Source of the DNA: Desulfarculaceae bacterium
GTDB taxonomy: Bacteria > Desulfobacterota > Desulfarculia > Desulfarculales > Desulfarculaceae
Length of the DNA stretch: 64,000 nucleotides
Assembly: GCA_021737645.1 (NCBI GenBank)
Contig: JAIPDO010000018.1
Span: 1 to 64,000 of the forward strand
Direction of reading: 5' to 3'
Shown here: piece after piece, positions 7,524 through 15,178 of the stretch
Position numbering within the stretch: the stretch's first letter is position 1
How the letters are laid out: each line of letters opens with the position of its first letter
Notes under the pieces: model-generated
Databases searched by the model: none
Told to the model about the DNA's origin: nothing
What the model saw: only the letters and a program-made list of their open reading frames with translations
Made by a program: the position numbers and the translations under genes

Positions 7524-9039
7524 CCTGGCGCACCGCATGGGCGCGGCCCTAGACCGGGCCATAGGCATCGTGAGCCCCCAGAAGGAGCAACAGCGCCTGC
7601 TGCGCCGCGCCTGGAACATCAACTACGAACGCAGCATGTACGCCGCCGCCAAAATCTCGCGCCTGGGCGGCAACTGGACCCCGGTCAACCAGAGCCCCAA
7701 CGAAGTCATCGCCGCCAGCCTGAGCCAACTACGCGCCCGGGTCCGCCAACTGGTGCGGGACTTTCCCTACTTCGCCCGGGTGGTCCGGGTGCTCACCGAC
7801 CTCACCGTGGGCAACGGGCACCAACTCCAGGCCCGCATCACCGATCCCTACGGTAAGCCCGTCCAGCGCCTCAACGACGAAATCGAGGCCCGCTGGGTCC
7901 GCTTCTGTCAGGAAGCCGATGTGTCCGGCCAGCAGACCCTGCACGAGATGGCCCGTCTGGCCAAGCGGCAAGACGTGGAGTGTGGCGAGTTTCTGCTGGT
8001 GTTTGTGAGCGACGGCGGCAAGCTGCGCCTGCAGATTTATGAGCCCGACTGGCTCACCCAACTAAGCGCCCGCGCCGAGAAGGGCAAAGAGCTGGAGCAG
8101 GGCGTGGAATACGACCCCAAGAGTGGCCGGCCCGTGGCCTACCACCTGTCCGCGCCTTGGACAGTTGGGGGCAGCGCCCGGCCTCACCAGGCCCTGCGCC
8201 TGGCCGCCGAAGACGTGGTGCATCGCTTCGAGGTTTTGCGCCCCGGTCAGATGCGGGGGGTATCCATTCTGGTCTCGGCCATCCTGCTAGCCCACGACTT
8301 GGGGGACTTCTTGGACGCCGAGTTGGACGCGGCCAAGGCCAGCGCCTCCTGGGTGGGCTACGTGAAAAGCGCGCAGAGGGCCCAGCTTCAGAAGATGCAC
8401 AACGTCTCCAAGGACGCGGACACAGGAAAACCCTTCGAGGCCCTGCGAAACGGAATCCTGGAGTACCTGGGCCCCCAAGACGAGATGAAGCTGTTCACCC
8501 ACGATAGGCCATCCGGCCTGGAGGTGGCGCACAAGGTCATTTTGCGGGCACTGGCCGTGGTGGCCGGGCTTAGCTACGAATTCGTGAGCGGCGATTACGA
8601 CGCGGTGCAATACGCCAACCTGCGGGGCATCCGCCTGGATTTGAACAACCAGATGGCCCCTCACAAGGCCCGCCACGCACGCCACTTTTACACCCCCATC
8701 TACCGGCGCTGGCTGGACCAAGAGGTACTGACCGGCGGCCTGGTAATCCCCGACTACTTCCGGCGTCACTGGTACTACCAGGGCGCCTTTGAGTTCATCG
8801 CGCCGGAGTTGGAGGACGTGGATCCCCTACGCACCTCCAAGGCCCGCGCCGACGAAATCGCGGCCTACACCCGCTCGCCCCAGGAAGTGATCCGGGCCCG
8901 CGGCCAAGACCCCGATACGGTGCTGGCCGATATCGCGGCCTGGCGCAAAAAGGTCACCGAGGAACACGGTCTACCCCTGCCCGGCCAGCCCGCCACCCCT
9001 CTAAAGCAAAACCCCGCCGCCATGGGAGCCGAGGAATGA
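7516..9039 (+). CDS. Phage portal protein, lambda family
   Basis: A 507-residue portal protein forming the dodecameric channel for DNA entry and exit. Family features include the early block around LTVGNGHQLQARI, the conserved EPDWLTQLS/VEYDPKSGRPVAYHLS region, and the core VVAGLSYEFVSGDYDAVQYA typical of lambda-type portals. The C-terminal part (VIRARGQDPDTVLADIAAW) also fits. Length is close to lambda B (533). It overlaps the next gene by ATGA, indicating coupled translation. Confidence 0.92.
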   Translation: MANLAHRMGAALDRAIGIVSPQKEQQRLLRRAWNINYERSMYAAAKISRLGGNWTPVNQSPNEVIAASLSQLRARVRQLVRDFPYFARVVRVLTDLTVGNGHQLQARITDPYGKPVQRLNDEIEARWVRFCQEADVSGQQTLHEMARLAKRQDVECGEFLLVFVSDGGKLRLQIYEPDWLTQLSARAEKGKELEQGVEYDPKSGRPVAYHLSAPWTVGGSARPHQALRLAAEDVVHRFEVLRPGQMRGVSILVSAILLAHDLGDFLDAELDAAKASASWVGYVKSAQRAQLQKMHNVSKDADTGKPFEALRNGILEYLGPQDEMKLFTHDRPSGLEVAHKVILRALAVVAGLSYEFVSGDYDAVQYANLRGIRLDLNNQMAPHKARHARHFYTPIYRRWLDQEVLTGGLVIPDYFRRHWYYQGAFEFIAPELEDVDPLRTSKARADEIAAYTRSPQEVIRARGQDPDTVLADIAAWRKKVTEEHGLPLPGQPATPLKQNPAAMGAEE

Positions 9040-11114
9040 GCATCCCCCTGCAAATACGCAGCAAGCCCGAGGACAAATTGCCCCGCCGCGAGGTGACCCT
9101 CCTGGCCGGGCGCGGCGTCCCCGCCAGCCTGGACGAGGAGGCCCGCACCATCGAAGTGGTGGTGGCCACCGAACAGCCGGTGCGGATCTACGACTGGGAA
9201 CGCGGCGTGGTTGACGAGGTGCTCTTGATGAGCGGCCTCATTCCCATGCCCCGCCAGGTGCCTCTCTTGGACACTCACAACCGATGGTCCACCAACGATG
9301 TGCTGGGCAGCCTGCGCGGCTTCAAGCGCGAGGGTGAGCAGGTGGTGGCCACCGCCCATTTCAGCCAGACGGCGGAAAAGGCCTGGACCCTGGCCCAGGA
9401 GGGCCACCTCACCGACGTGTCGGTGGGCTACCAGGTGTCCAGGTTCGTGTGGGTGGAGGAAGGAAAGACGGCCAAGTTGGGCGACCGGGAGTTCACCGGA
9501 CCGGTGAAGGTGGCCACCAAGTGGGAGATTCGCGAAGTTTCCGCTGTCCCCATTGGAGCGGACAGCAAGGCCAAGGTGAGAGCCCAGGCCTCTAACGAAC
9601 CACAGGAGGAAGGAACCATGGACAAGAAAACGAGGACGTGGCTAGAGGCGCGGGGGCTCTCCAAGGACGCCACCGAGGCCGAGGCCTGGGCTTACCTGGA
9701 GCGGATGCAGCTACCGGAGGAGCCCGCCGAGCAACCGGAGCCCCAGCCCCAGGCTCAGCGCTCCCCGGCGGGGCAGGAGCCAGGCCAGGGCGCGGACCAG
9801 AGGGCGGTTGAGGATTTGACGCTCAAGGTGGTTCGGGCCGAGCAGGGCCGCCTGTTCGAGATCCGCCAAATGGGAAGGACCTTCAACCTGCCCGAGGACC
9901 AAGTGGATCAGATGATCACCGACAACTTGAGCGTGGACCAAGCGCGGGCCCAGGTGATGGACCACCTAGCCAAGCAGGGCGCCCAGACCCAGGGCGGGGC
10001 CGGCTATCGCGGTCCGGTGGAGTTCGGGGCCGACGAGACCGACAAATTTCGCACCGTGGCACAAGACGCGGTGATGCTCCGCGCGGGCATGTCGGTGGAT
10101 AAGCCTGCCGAGGGCGCGCTGGACGGTGAGATCAGGGGCTACACTTTGTCCGAGTTGGCCCGCTACTGCCTGCGTCGGTCAGCCCCTACCGCCCGCACCC
10201 CTTGGGACTCTCGGGAGATGGTGGGTCGGGCCCTCACCACCAGCGATTTGCCCTTCATTCTGGGCAATATCGCCAACAAGAGCCTCTTGGCCGGTTGGGA
10301 GAGCGCCCCGGAAACCTGGCGGACTTGGGTGGGCACTGGCAGCGTCAACGATTTCAAGATTCATACCGCTGCCGGCCTGGGCGAAAACGGAGACCTGGAC
10401 GAGATCAAGGAAGAGGGCGAGTACAACTACGACAAAGCGGTTGAGGTGTTCGAGCAGTACGCCATCGCGGTGTACGGCAAGTTGTTCAAGATTAGCCGTC
10501 AAGCCATCATCAACGACGACCTGGGCGCTCTCACCCGCATTCCCGCCGGAAGGGGCGAAGCGGCGGCCCGCAAGGTGGGCGACGTGATTTACGCGGTGCT
10601 CATCGCCAATTCGGCCATGGGCGATGGGACGGCCCTGTTTGCTACCAGCCACGGCAACCTGCTCACCGGTGCGTCCCTCGGCACCGCTTCCCTGGGTGAG
10701 GCCTTCAAGGCCATGGCCTTGCAAAAGGGGCCCAATAACGCGGCGACTCTGAACATTCAGCCCCAGTTCCTCATTGCCCCGGTGGCCTTGAAGAGCGACC
10801 ACGAGATGTTCTTCAACACCACGCAGATCGGCAACGCCGATACCGGCACCATCTACCAAAACCCCTACGCAGGCAACGTGCTGACTCGTATCTACGAGCC
10901 GCGCTTGGACGCCAGCGATGCTGCCGCCTGGTATCTGGCCGCAGACAAGGGCAAGACCATCGTCGCCTACTTCCTCAACGGAGTGCAAAGCCCCTACACC
11001 GAGTCCAGGGACGGCTGGAACACCGACGGCATCGAATACAAGGTGCGCATCGATGTTGGCGCCAAGGCTATGGACTGGCGACGAATGGCTCTGAATCCCG
11101 GACCCACCGGTTAG
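9036..11114 (+). CDS. Prohead protease/major capsid protein fusion
   Basis: A 692-residue fusion. Residues 1-190 resemble an HK97-type (S78) prohead protease, with likely catalytic His in PLLDTHNR and Ser in LTDVSVGY. Residues 195-330 are a Gln/Glu/Pro-rich, probably helical, scaffold-like region. Residues 340-692 resemble Mu-like major head subunits (for example LTTSDLPFILGNIANKSLL, then KISRQAIINDDLGALTRIP). The protease presumably cuts off the scaffold during maturation. A strong internal ribosome site AGGAGG (9604-9609) precedes an in-frame ATG at 9618, so a separate 498-residue scaffold-capsid product is likely. Confidence 0.9.
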   Translation: MSIPLQIRSKPEDKLPRREVTLLAGRGVPASLDEEARTIEVVVATEQPVRIYDWERGVVDEVLLMSGLIPMPRQVPLLDTHNRWSTNDVLGSLRGFKREGEQVVATAHFSQTAEKAWTLAQEGHLTDVSVGYQVSRFVWVEEGKTAKLGDREFTGPVKVATKWEIREVSAVPIGADSKAKVRAQASNEPQEEGTMDKKTRTWLEARGLSKDATEAEAWAYLERMQLPEEPAEQPEPQPQAQRSPAGQEPGQGADQRAVEDLTLKVVRAEQGRLFEIRQMGRTFNLPEDQVDQMITDNLSVDQARAQVMDHLAKQGAQTQGGAGYRGPVEFGADETDKFRTVAQDAVMLRAGMSVDKPAEGALDGEIRGYTLSELARYCLRRSAPTARTPWDSREMVGRALTTSDLPFILGNIANKSLLAGWESAPETWRTWVGTGSVNDFKIHTAAGLGENGDLDEIKEEGEYNYDKAVEVFEQYAIAVYGKLFKISRQAIINDDLGALTRIPAGRGEAAARKVGDVIYAVLIANSAMGDGTALFATSHGNLLTGASLGTASLGEAFKAMALQKGPNNAATLNIQPQFLIAPVALKSDHEMFFNTTQIGNADTGTIYQNPYAGNVLTRIYEPRLDASDAAAWYLAADKGKTIVAYFLNGVQSPYTESRDGWNTDGIEYKVRIDVGAKAMDWRRMALNPGPTG
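9604..9620 (+). promoter_or_regulatory. Internal ribosome binding site and nested start in the protease-capsid gene
   Basis: AGGAGGAAGG is followed 4 bases later by ATG (9618-9620), in frame with the capsid part, at residue 195 of the fusion. This is one of the best Shine-Dalgarno matches in the cassette. It resembles the nested scaffold start (Nu3 in C) of lambda and would make capsid in excess over protease. Confidence 0.7.
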
Positions 11115-11199
11115 GCGGGAGACCCTCGGCAGTTGAAGTAATTTCCCGGGGCTGGGAATAGAAATCCGGCCCCGGGCCAGGCACAAAGGAGGCCCGAAA

Positions 11200-11553
11200 G
11201 TGGCTACCAATCTTATCCAGAAAGGCGAGTCCATCAATATCACCGCTTCTGGCGCCAAAAATGCCGGTGATTTTGTGATGGTTCAGGACCTGGCCGTGAT
11301 CTGCGCCGTGGATATCGCCGACGGCCAGACCGGAGCCGCCTACGCCACGCAGGTGCACGAGGTAGCGGCCAAAGCAAATGAAGTCATCAGCCAAGGTGAT
11401 GAACTCTATTGGGACGCCGATGGCGATCCCGTGGGCGGTATCGCTGGCTCTGGCTGCCTGACCAAGGTGGCAACAGACAACAAGTACGCCGGCAAGGCTT
11501 GGGCCAAGGCCGTAGCCGGGGCCGGGTCTGTTCAGATCAAGCTGAATGCGTAG
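11200..11553 (+). CDS. DUF2190-family capsid decoration-like protein
   Basis: A 117-residue protein beginning at GTG 11200 behind AAAGGAGG. It is a small beta-rich domain of the DUF2190 type: NLIQKGESINITASGAKNAG, then DLAVICAVDIADGQTGA, with Gly/Ala-rich strands. Such proteins follow the capsid gene in many tailed phages and are thought to decorate or stabilise the capsid, like lambda D. Function here is by position and family. Confidence 0.75.
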   Translation: MATNLIQKGESINITASGAKNAGDFVMVQDLAVICAVDIADGQTGAAYATQVHEVAAKANEVISQGDELYWDADGDPVGGIAGSGCLTKVATDNKYAGKAWAKAVAGAGSVQIKLNA

Positions 11554-11607
11554 CTGAAAGTTGGAGACTCCCCGGTCCCGAGTGGGCCGGGGATATAGGA
11601 GCTCAAA

Positions 11608-12279
11608 GTGCCCAGGCGCAACCAAGACGCACGCGAAGCCGATCTTGAAAGATTCGGCACCGTCACAGCCAAAGCCAATATGGCCCAGCTGGCTGAAATT
11701 GATCGTGCGTTGAAAGGCATCAAGAATGGGGTGCCCAAAAGCATGATGCGCGCCATCAACCACACCATCGGGCCGACTAAAACTCTCATGCTCGACATCG
11801 TCAAAAAATGGTGGGACGTCAAGGTCACCAGGAACAGGGTAAAAGCCTACTTCATCCACCACATGGCAACCATCCAAAACACCGTAGGTGAGGTGATCGC
11901 GGAAGGTCCGCCCCTCCCGGCCATTTATTTCAGCCCCAAGCCGGCCACAAACAAGCGATGGCTCAGGGGGACCAAGAAACGGACGAATCCACCGGCGGGC
12001 GGCGTGTCGGTGAACTTGCCTCATTTAGGGCGGGTGAGCCTTCCCGGAACCTTCATCGTGCTGAGGGCCAGGGCGTGGCCCATGGCCGACGACCGCAACC
12101 AGCCCAAATACCATGTGGTGGAAAGGGTTGGTCGCAAACGCATGCCCATCAGGATCGTGCATGGACCAGGTATGGGCGAATTGGTCGGCCCGCACATGGA
12201 CGAGGTGTTGCTGCAAACCGAGAAACGTCTCTCCGAGCGCTGGCATCGCGAAGCTGAGCGCTTGCTGGAGACCGTTTAA
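11608..12279 (+). CDS. Phage minor tail protein Z-like
   Basis: A 223-residue protein starting at GTG 11608 behind AGGAG. The N-terminal half is helical with KSMMRAINHTIGPTKTLML followed by WWDVKVTRNRVKAYF, typical of the gpZ/tail-completion family that tolerates a basic helical N-terminus. The C-terminus HMDEVLLQTEKRLSERWHRE also matches. It probably acts in tail completion or joining. It overlaps the next gene by TAATG. Confidence 0.7.
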   Translation: MPRRNQDAREADLERFGTVTAKANMAQLAEIDRALKGIKNGVPKSMMRAINHTIGPTKTLMLDIVKKWWDVKVTRNRVKAYFIHHMATIQNTVGEVIAEGPPLPAIYFSPKPATNKRWLRGTKKRTNPPAGGVSVNLPHLGRVSLPGTFIVLRARAWPMADDRNQPKYHVVERVGRKRMPIRIVHGPGMGELVGPHMDEVLLQTEKRLSERWHREAERLLETV

Positions 12280-12590
12280 TGGGTTTCGACTTCAACCGCG
12301 ACATCGGCCTGATGCTGGCCGGACCTCTGGCCAGCGATGCGGTGCTACGCCCAGGGTTGAGCACCCAGCGCGAGTTGCGCTGCATCTTTGACGAGGACTA
12401 CTACGCCGCATCCATGGGCCTGGTGGAGATGAACACCGCCCAGGCCGCAGCCACCTGTAAGCCCAGCGATGTGGCCGACGCGGCCAAAGGCGACGAGTTT
12501 CAGGTGGACGGCCGCACCTTCAAGGTAGGCCGGGTGCAGTCGGATGGCTCGGGCTGGTCCCTGGTTACCTTGCGGGAGGCCGGAGCATGA
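12279..12590 (+). CDS. Head-tail attachment protein, lambda FII-like
   Basis: A 103-residue protein with an FII-type beta-fold pattern: IFDEDYYAASMGLVEM, a KGDEFQVDGRTFKVGRVQ strand pair and a C-terminal GSGWSLVTLREA. Lambda FII joins the finished head to the tail. It lies between Z-like and U-like genes and overlaps the latter by ATGA. The order of Z and FII is swapped compared with lambda. Confidence 0.65.
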   Translation: MGFDFNRDIGLMLAGPLASDAVLRPGLSTQRELRCIFDEDYYAASMGLVEMNTAQAAATCKPSDVADAAKGDEFQVDGRTFKVGRVQSDGSGWSLVTLREAGA

Positions 12591-13018
12591 GCATCCCACG
12601 GACCACCCTGATCCTCACCGACCTGATGGCTCGCCTGCAGGCCGCAGGGACCCTGGCCGGTGCCAATGTGGAGCGTAGCCGCGACGTCAACCTGGACGAC
12701 GTGGATTTGCCCATCATTCTGCTGTTCGCCAAAGAACTGGAGGTCCGGGAAGACGCTTTTCTGGGCCAAAACCGCAGCTACGAACGCGGCATGAAGCTGG
12801 TGATTTCGGCCCATCTGCTCTACCAGGACGGCTTGGACGACGCGCTGTATCTGATCGCCGATCAGATCGAGGCGGTGGTCATGGCCGATGAGTCCCACGG
12901 AGACAACGCCTCTCAGACCTTGTGGGAAAAGACCAGCTACGACTGGGAGAAAGCAGACGTAAACGAGCCCGCAGGCTGGGCCGCGCTGGAATTCACCGTC
13001 ATCTACCGGGACCTGTAG
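12587..13018 (+). CDS. Tail terminator/gpU-like protein
   Basis: A 143-residue protein in the lambda U position. The layout fits tail-terminator proteins: an N-terminal helix (TTLILTDLMARLQAAG), central strands (LPIILLFAKELEVRED), a helix DDALYLIADQIEAVVMADES and a final strand LEFTVIYRDL. It would cap the growing tail tube. Assignment is mainly by position and predicted fold, as sequence conservation in this family is low. Confidence 0.55.
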   Translation: MSIPRTTLILTDLMARLQAAGTLAGANVERSRDVNLDDVDLPIILLFAKELEVREDAFLGQNRSYERGMKLVISAHLLYQDGLDDALYLIADQIEAVVMADESHGDNASQTLWEKTSYDWEKADVNEPAGWAALEFTVIYRDL

Positions 13019-13035
13019 GCCCGCTGGAGACCGCC

Positions 13036-13227
13036 ATGGAACGCATGAAAAATATCGATCCTTTCACCAAAACCGTACCGGGCCACGGCGCGGCCGGGCC
13101 GGGCCAGGAATTGCCCCGGGAGGTGCCGCCCAAGGTGGCCCGCCATCTGGAGCTGAGCGGCGGCTGGGAGCGAGTGGCCGCGGCCCAGCTCATGCCACCT
13201 ATCCTGCACACGAGCGAGGAGGAGTAA
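13036..13227 (+). CDS. Small phage protein of unknown function
   Basis: A 63-residue protein beginning at ATG 13036 with GGAGA just upstream. It is Pro/Gly-rich in the first half (KTVPGHGAAGPGQELPREVP) and has a short helix VARHLELSGGWERVAAAQL. It sits between the gpU-like and tail tube genes, a place where small conserved proteins of unknown role occur in related phages. No function is assigned. Confidence 0.6.
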   Translation: MERMKNIDPFTKTVPGHGAAGPGQELPREVPPKVARHLELSGGWERVAAAQLMPPILHTSEEE

Positions 13228-13230
13228 GCC

Positions 13231-14385
13231 ATGAGTTTGAATGTAAGCGACCTTGCCCTGGCGCGGGAGTCCGTTGGCTTCTTGGCCAAGGAGACCACCT
13301 TCGGCACCTTGGCGGAATTTGTCGCCGCCAACGCTTTTGGGGTCATCGGCATGCCGGAGATCACCCAAAACGAAGCATTCTCCGACTCCGAGGAAAAGAT
13401 GGACAGCCGCTCCCAGCCGGCCCGTTTTCGGGACAAGACTCCGGCGGGCTCTTGGAGCGCCGAGCTATATAGCCGGCCCTCTGGCGCGGCGGGCAACGCT
13501 CCCGTGGAAGACGTGCTGCTGGAGTGCGCTCTGGGGGACAAGGCTATCAATGCCGGCGCCAGCGTGGTCTACGCCCCGGCAATCGTGCTGCCCAGTTTCA
13601 GTTTCGGCCACAAGCTAGGCCACGTGGTGATTTTCGCCTCCGGCTGCGTTGTGGAGGAACTGGGGCTGACCATCACCAATAAGGGGGCCAGCAAGTGGAC
13701 TGGCCGGGGATCCTGCGCCAAGGTGGCCCGCGCGGGCAAGACCACCACCACCAGCGGAAGCACCACCACGGTGATCAAGCTGGCAACCGGCGGATCCAAA
13801 CTGATCGACGTGGGCAGCAGGATAGAGATCGGCGATGACGACAACTCCGGGACTGGCTTCGCGGTCACCGCCGTGGACGAAGCGGCGGACACTATCACCG
13901 TGAGCCCGGTCGTAGGCTCGGCACCTGAATCCGGGGAGACGGTTCGGGGCTTTTTGCCCACCGCCAGCCTGGCCGGCGCTCCCCTCCAGGGCCGGTTTGG
14001 TCGAGTGGAGATCGATGGCGCAGTGCTTTACGCTAACCAGGCCAGCCTGAGCATTACCAACGAAGTAAAGATGCTCGATGACCTGCTGAGCGACCAGGAC
14101 TATCCCGAAGGCTTCATCCCCGGTCTGCGCACCATCAGCGGCTCGCTGGAGCTCTACTTCCTGCGCGAATACCTGGCCCACTTCCGCCAGGCCAAGAACC
14201 AGGCCCAGGTGGCCATCGACTTTATCGCCGGCACCGTGGCGGGCAGCATTCTGACCGTCAACCTGCCCCAGGCCGAACTGAACACCCCCTCGCTGAGCGG
14301 CGACCTGGAGGTTAAGCAAACCACCGAGTTCACCGGCATGCCCTCCGCCGCCATGGAGGACGAGGTGACCATCACTTTTCGCTAG
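13231..14385 (+). CDS. Phage tail tube protein
   Basis: A 384-residue protein, start ATG after GGAGGAG. The N-terminal block (AKETTFGTLAEF and MPEITQNEAFSDSEEKMDSR) and the TITNKGASKWTGRGS region match long tail-tube proteins of siphophages. Residues about 180-255 form a Thr/Ser/Gly-rich insertion, probably an Ig-like or surface-exposed domain. The C-terminal part again reads as tube strands (NQASLSITNEVKMLDDLL). It would stack around the tape measure to form the tail tube. Confidence 0.75.
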   Translation: MSLNVSDLALARESVGFLAKETTFGTLAEFVAANAFGVIGMPEITQNEAFSDSEEKMDSRSQPARFRDKTPAGSWSAELYSRPSGAAGNAPVEDVLLECALGDKAINAGASVVYAPAIVLPSFSFGHKLGHVVIFASGCVVEELGLTITNKGASKWTGRGSCAKVARAGKTTTTSGSTTTVIKLATGGSKLIDVGSRIEIGDDDNSGTGFAVTAVDEAADTITVSPVVGSAPESGETVRGFLPTASLAGAPLQGRFGRVEIDGAVLYANQASLSITNEVKMLDDLLSDQDYPEGFIPGLRTISGSLELYFLREYLAHFRQAKNQAQVAIDFIAGTVAGSILTVNLPQAELNTPSLSGDLEVKQTTEFTGMPSAAMEDEVTITFR

Positions 14386-14396
14386 AGAGGCGACCA

Positions 14397-14912
14397 ATGG
14401 ATTTTAAAAAGACGCTGGATATCAACTCCCCCGAAGAGGGACTCACTGCGGAGCTGGAGTACTGCAACGGATTTTTCCTGACCATCGCCTACTGGTCAGA
14501 GATGCGCCTGGAAAAGGAGTTGAAGGCCAGCAAAAGAACCAAGTTCACCAAACACCAGAAGGTCCAGGAGGTCAGCACCGAGGCCTTTCGCGAGCGCCTG
14601 ACCGACGCAGTGCAGGACTGGCGGGGCATGACCTACCGCACCCTGGCCGAGATGGGCCTGGTGGATCTGCGCAAGGTGGTGGCCAACGAGGGGCCCGAGG
14701 TTCTTGACCAGGAGCAGCCCTTCAGCCGTGAGGACCTGTTGATCCTGATGAAGGTCAAGCCCAGCTTCGAGGGATGGCTGGGGGAGATGGTGACCGAGCC
14801 CGGAAACTTCCCGCTGCAGGAGGAACAAAAAAACTCGTGCAGTTCGTCCGGTGGTGGGACCACCCCGGACGAGTCTCCTGCGAAGAGTGCGCCGAGCTTA
14901 GAGCAGAGCTAG
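14397..14912 (+). CDS. Tail assembly chaperone (gpG-like, zero-frame product)
   Basis: A 171-residue protein in the lambda G position, between tail tube and tape measure. It is mostly helical and acidic (MRLEKELKASKRTKFTKHQK, DWRGMTYRTLAEMGLVDL). Its final 25 residues (CSSSGGGTTPDESPAKSAPS) are low-complexity, as expected for a zero-frame tail read through a region that also encodes a -1 frame protein. A slippery heptamer at 14828-14834 lets some ribosomes shift into the downstream frame and make a G-T fusion needed for tail assembly. Confidence 0.75.
   Translation: MDFKKTLDINSPEEGLTAELEYCNGFFLTIAYWSEMRLEKELKASKRTKFTKHQKVQEVSTEAFRERLTDAVQDWRGMTYRTLAEMGLVDLRKVVANEGPEVLDQEQPFSREDLLILMKVKPSFEGWLGEMVTEPGNFPLQEEQKNSCSSSGGGTTPDESPAKSAPSLEQS
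14828..14872 (+). promoter_or_regulatory. Programmed -1 ribosomal frameshift signal
   Basis: The heptamer A AAA AAC (14828-14834) is in the correct zero-frame phase. After a 9-base spacer comes a stem-loop at 14844-14872. Its arms are TCGTCC+GGTGGT and ACCACC+GGACGA, around a GGG loop, with a two-base CC bulge. This slippery site, spacer and stem match the known design in lambda G/T-type tail genes. Predicted product: 146 residues of G plus 114 of the -1 frame. Confidence 0.85.
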
Positions 14913-15178
14913 AGCAGGAGCCTGACTGTGATGCCTGCGTGCACCCCCCGGAGCTTTGGGCGAGTAACCGGCAAGCCTTGGCCATCTACCGAATGGTGGC
15001 GGATCAGGTTCGCGCCAGCTGGGCAGGGACCCCGCCCCTGGACAAGGCGGCGGTGATGCAGGTGGTGGCGGCCCTGGGACTGATGCCCGACGACCCCGCC
15101 ACCTTACTGGGCAAGCTGGACCTGATCCACCAAACCAGGGCTTCCATGGAACCCAAGGCCAAAGGGCAGGATGATTGA
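14834..15178 (+). CDS. gpT-like extension of the tail assembly chaperone (made by -1 frameshift)
   Basis: The -1 frame after the slip reads LVQFVRWWDHPGRVSCEECA and continues for 114 residues with two Cys pairs (CEEC, CDAC) and a helical C-terminal half (VMQVVAALGLMPDD). A start inside the overlap has no clear ribosome site, so expression as a fusion is preferred. In lambda the GT fusion binds the tape measure and tail tube protein during assembly but is not kept in the virion. The stop overlaps the tape measure start. Confidence 0.75.
   Translation, partial: LVQFVRWWDHPGRVSCEECAELRAELEQEPDCDACVHPPELWASNRQALAIYRMVADQVRASWAGTPPLDKAAVMQVVAALGLMPDDPATLLGKLDLIHQTRASMEPKAKGQDD

Noticed and set aside
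10179-11258. A 359-codon minus-strand open frame antisense to the capsid gene.
   Set aside because: Shadow of a GC-rich coding sequence: no ribosome site and no recognisable protein.
14774-15178. An independent gene starting inside the tail chaperone gene.
   Set aside because: No clear ribosome site; the frameshift signal at 14828-14872 explains the downstream frame better, as a fusion.
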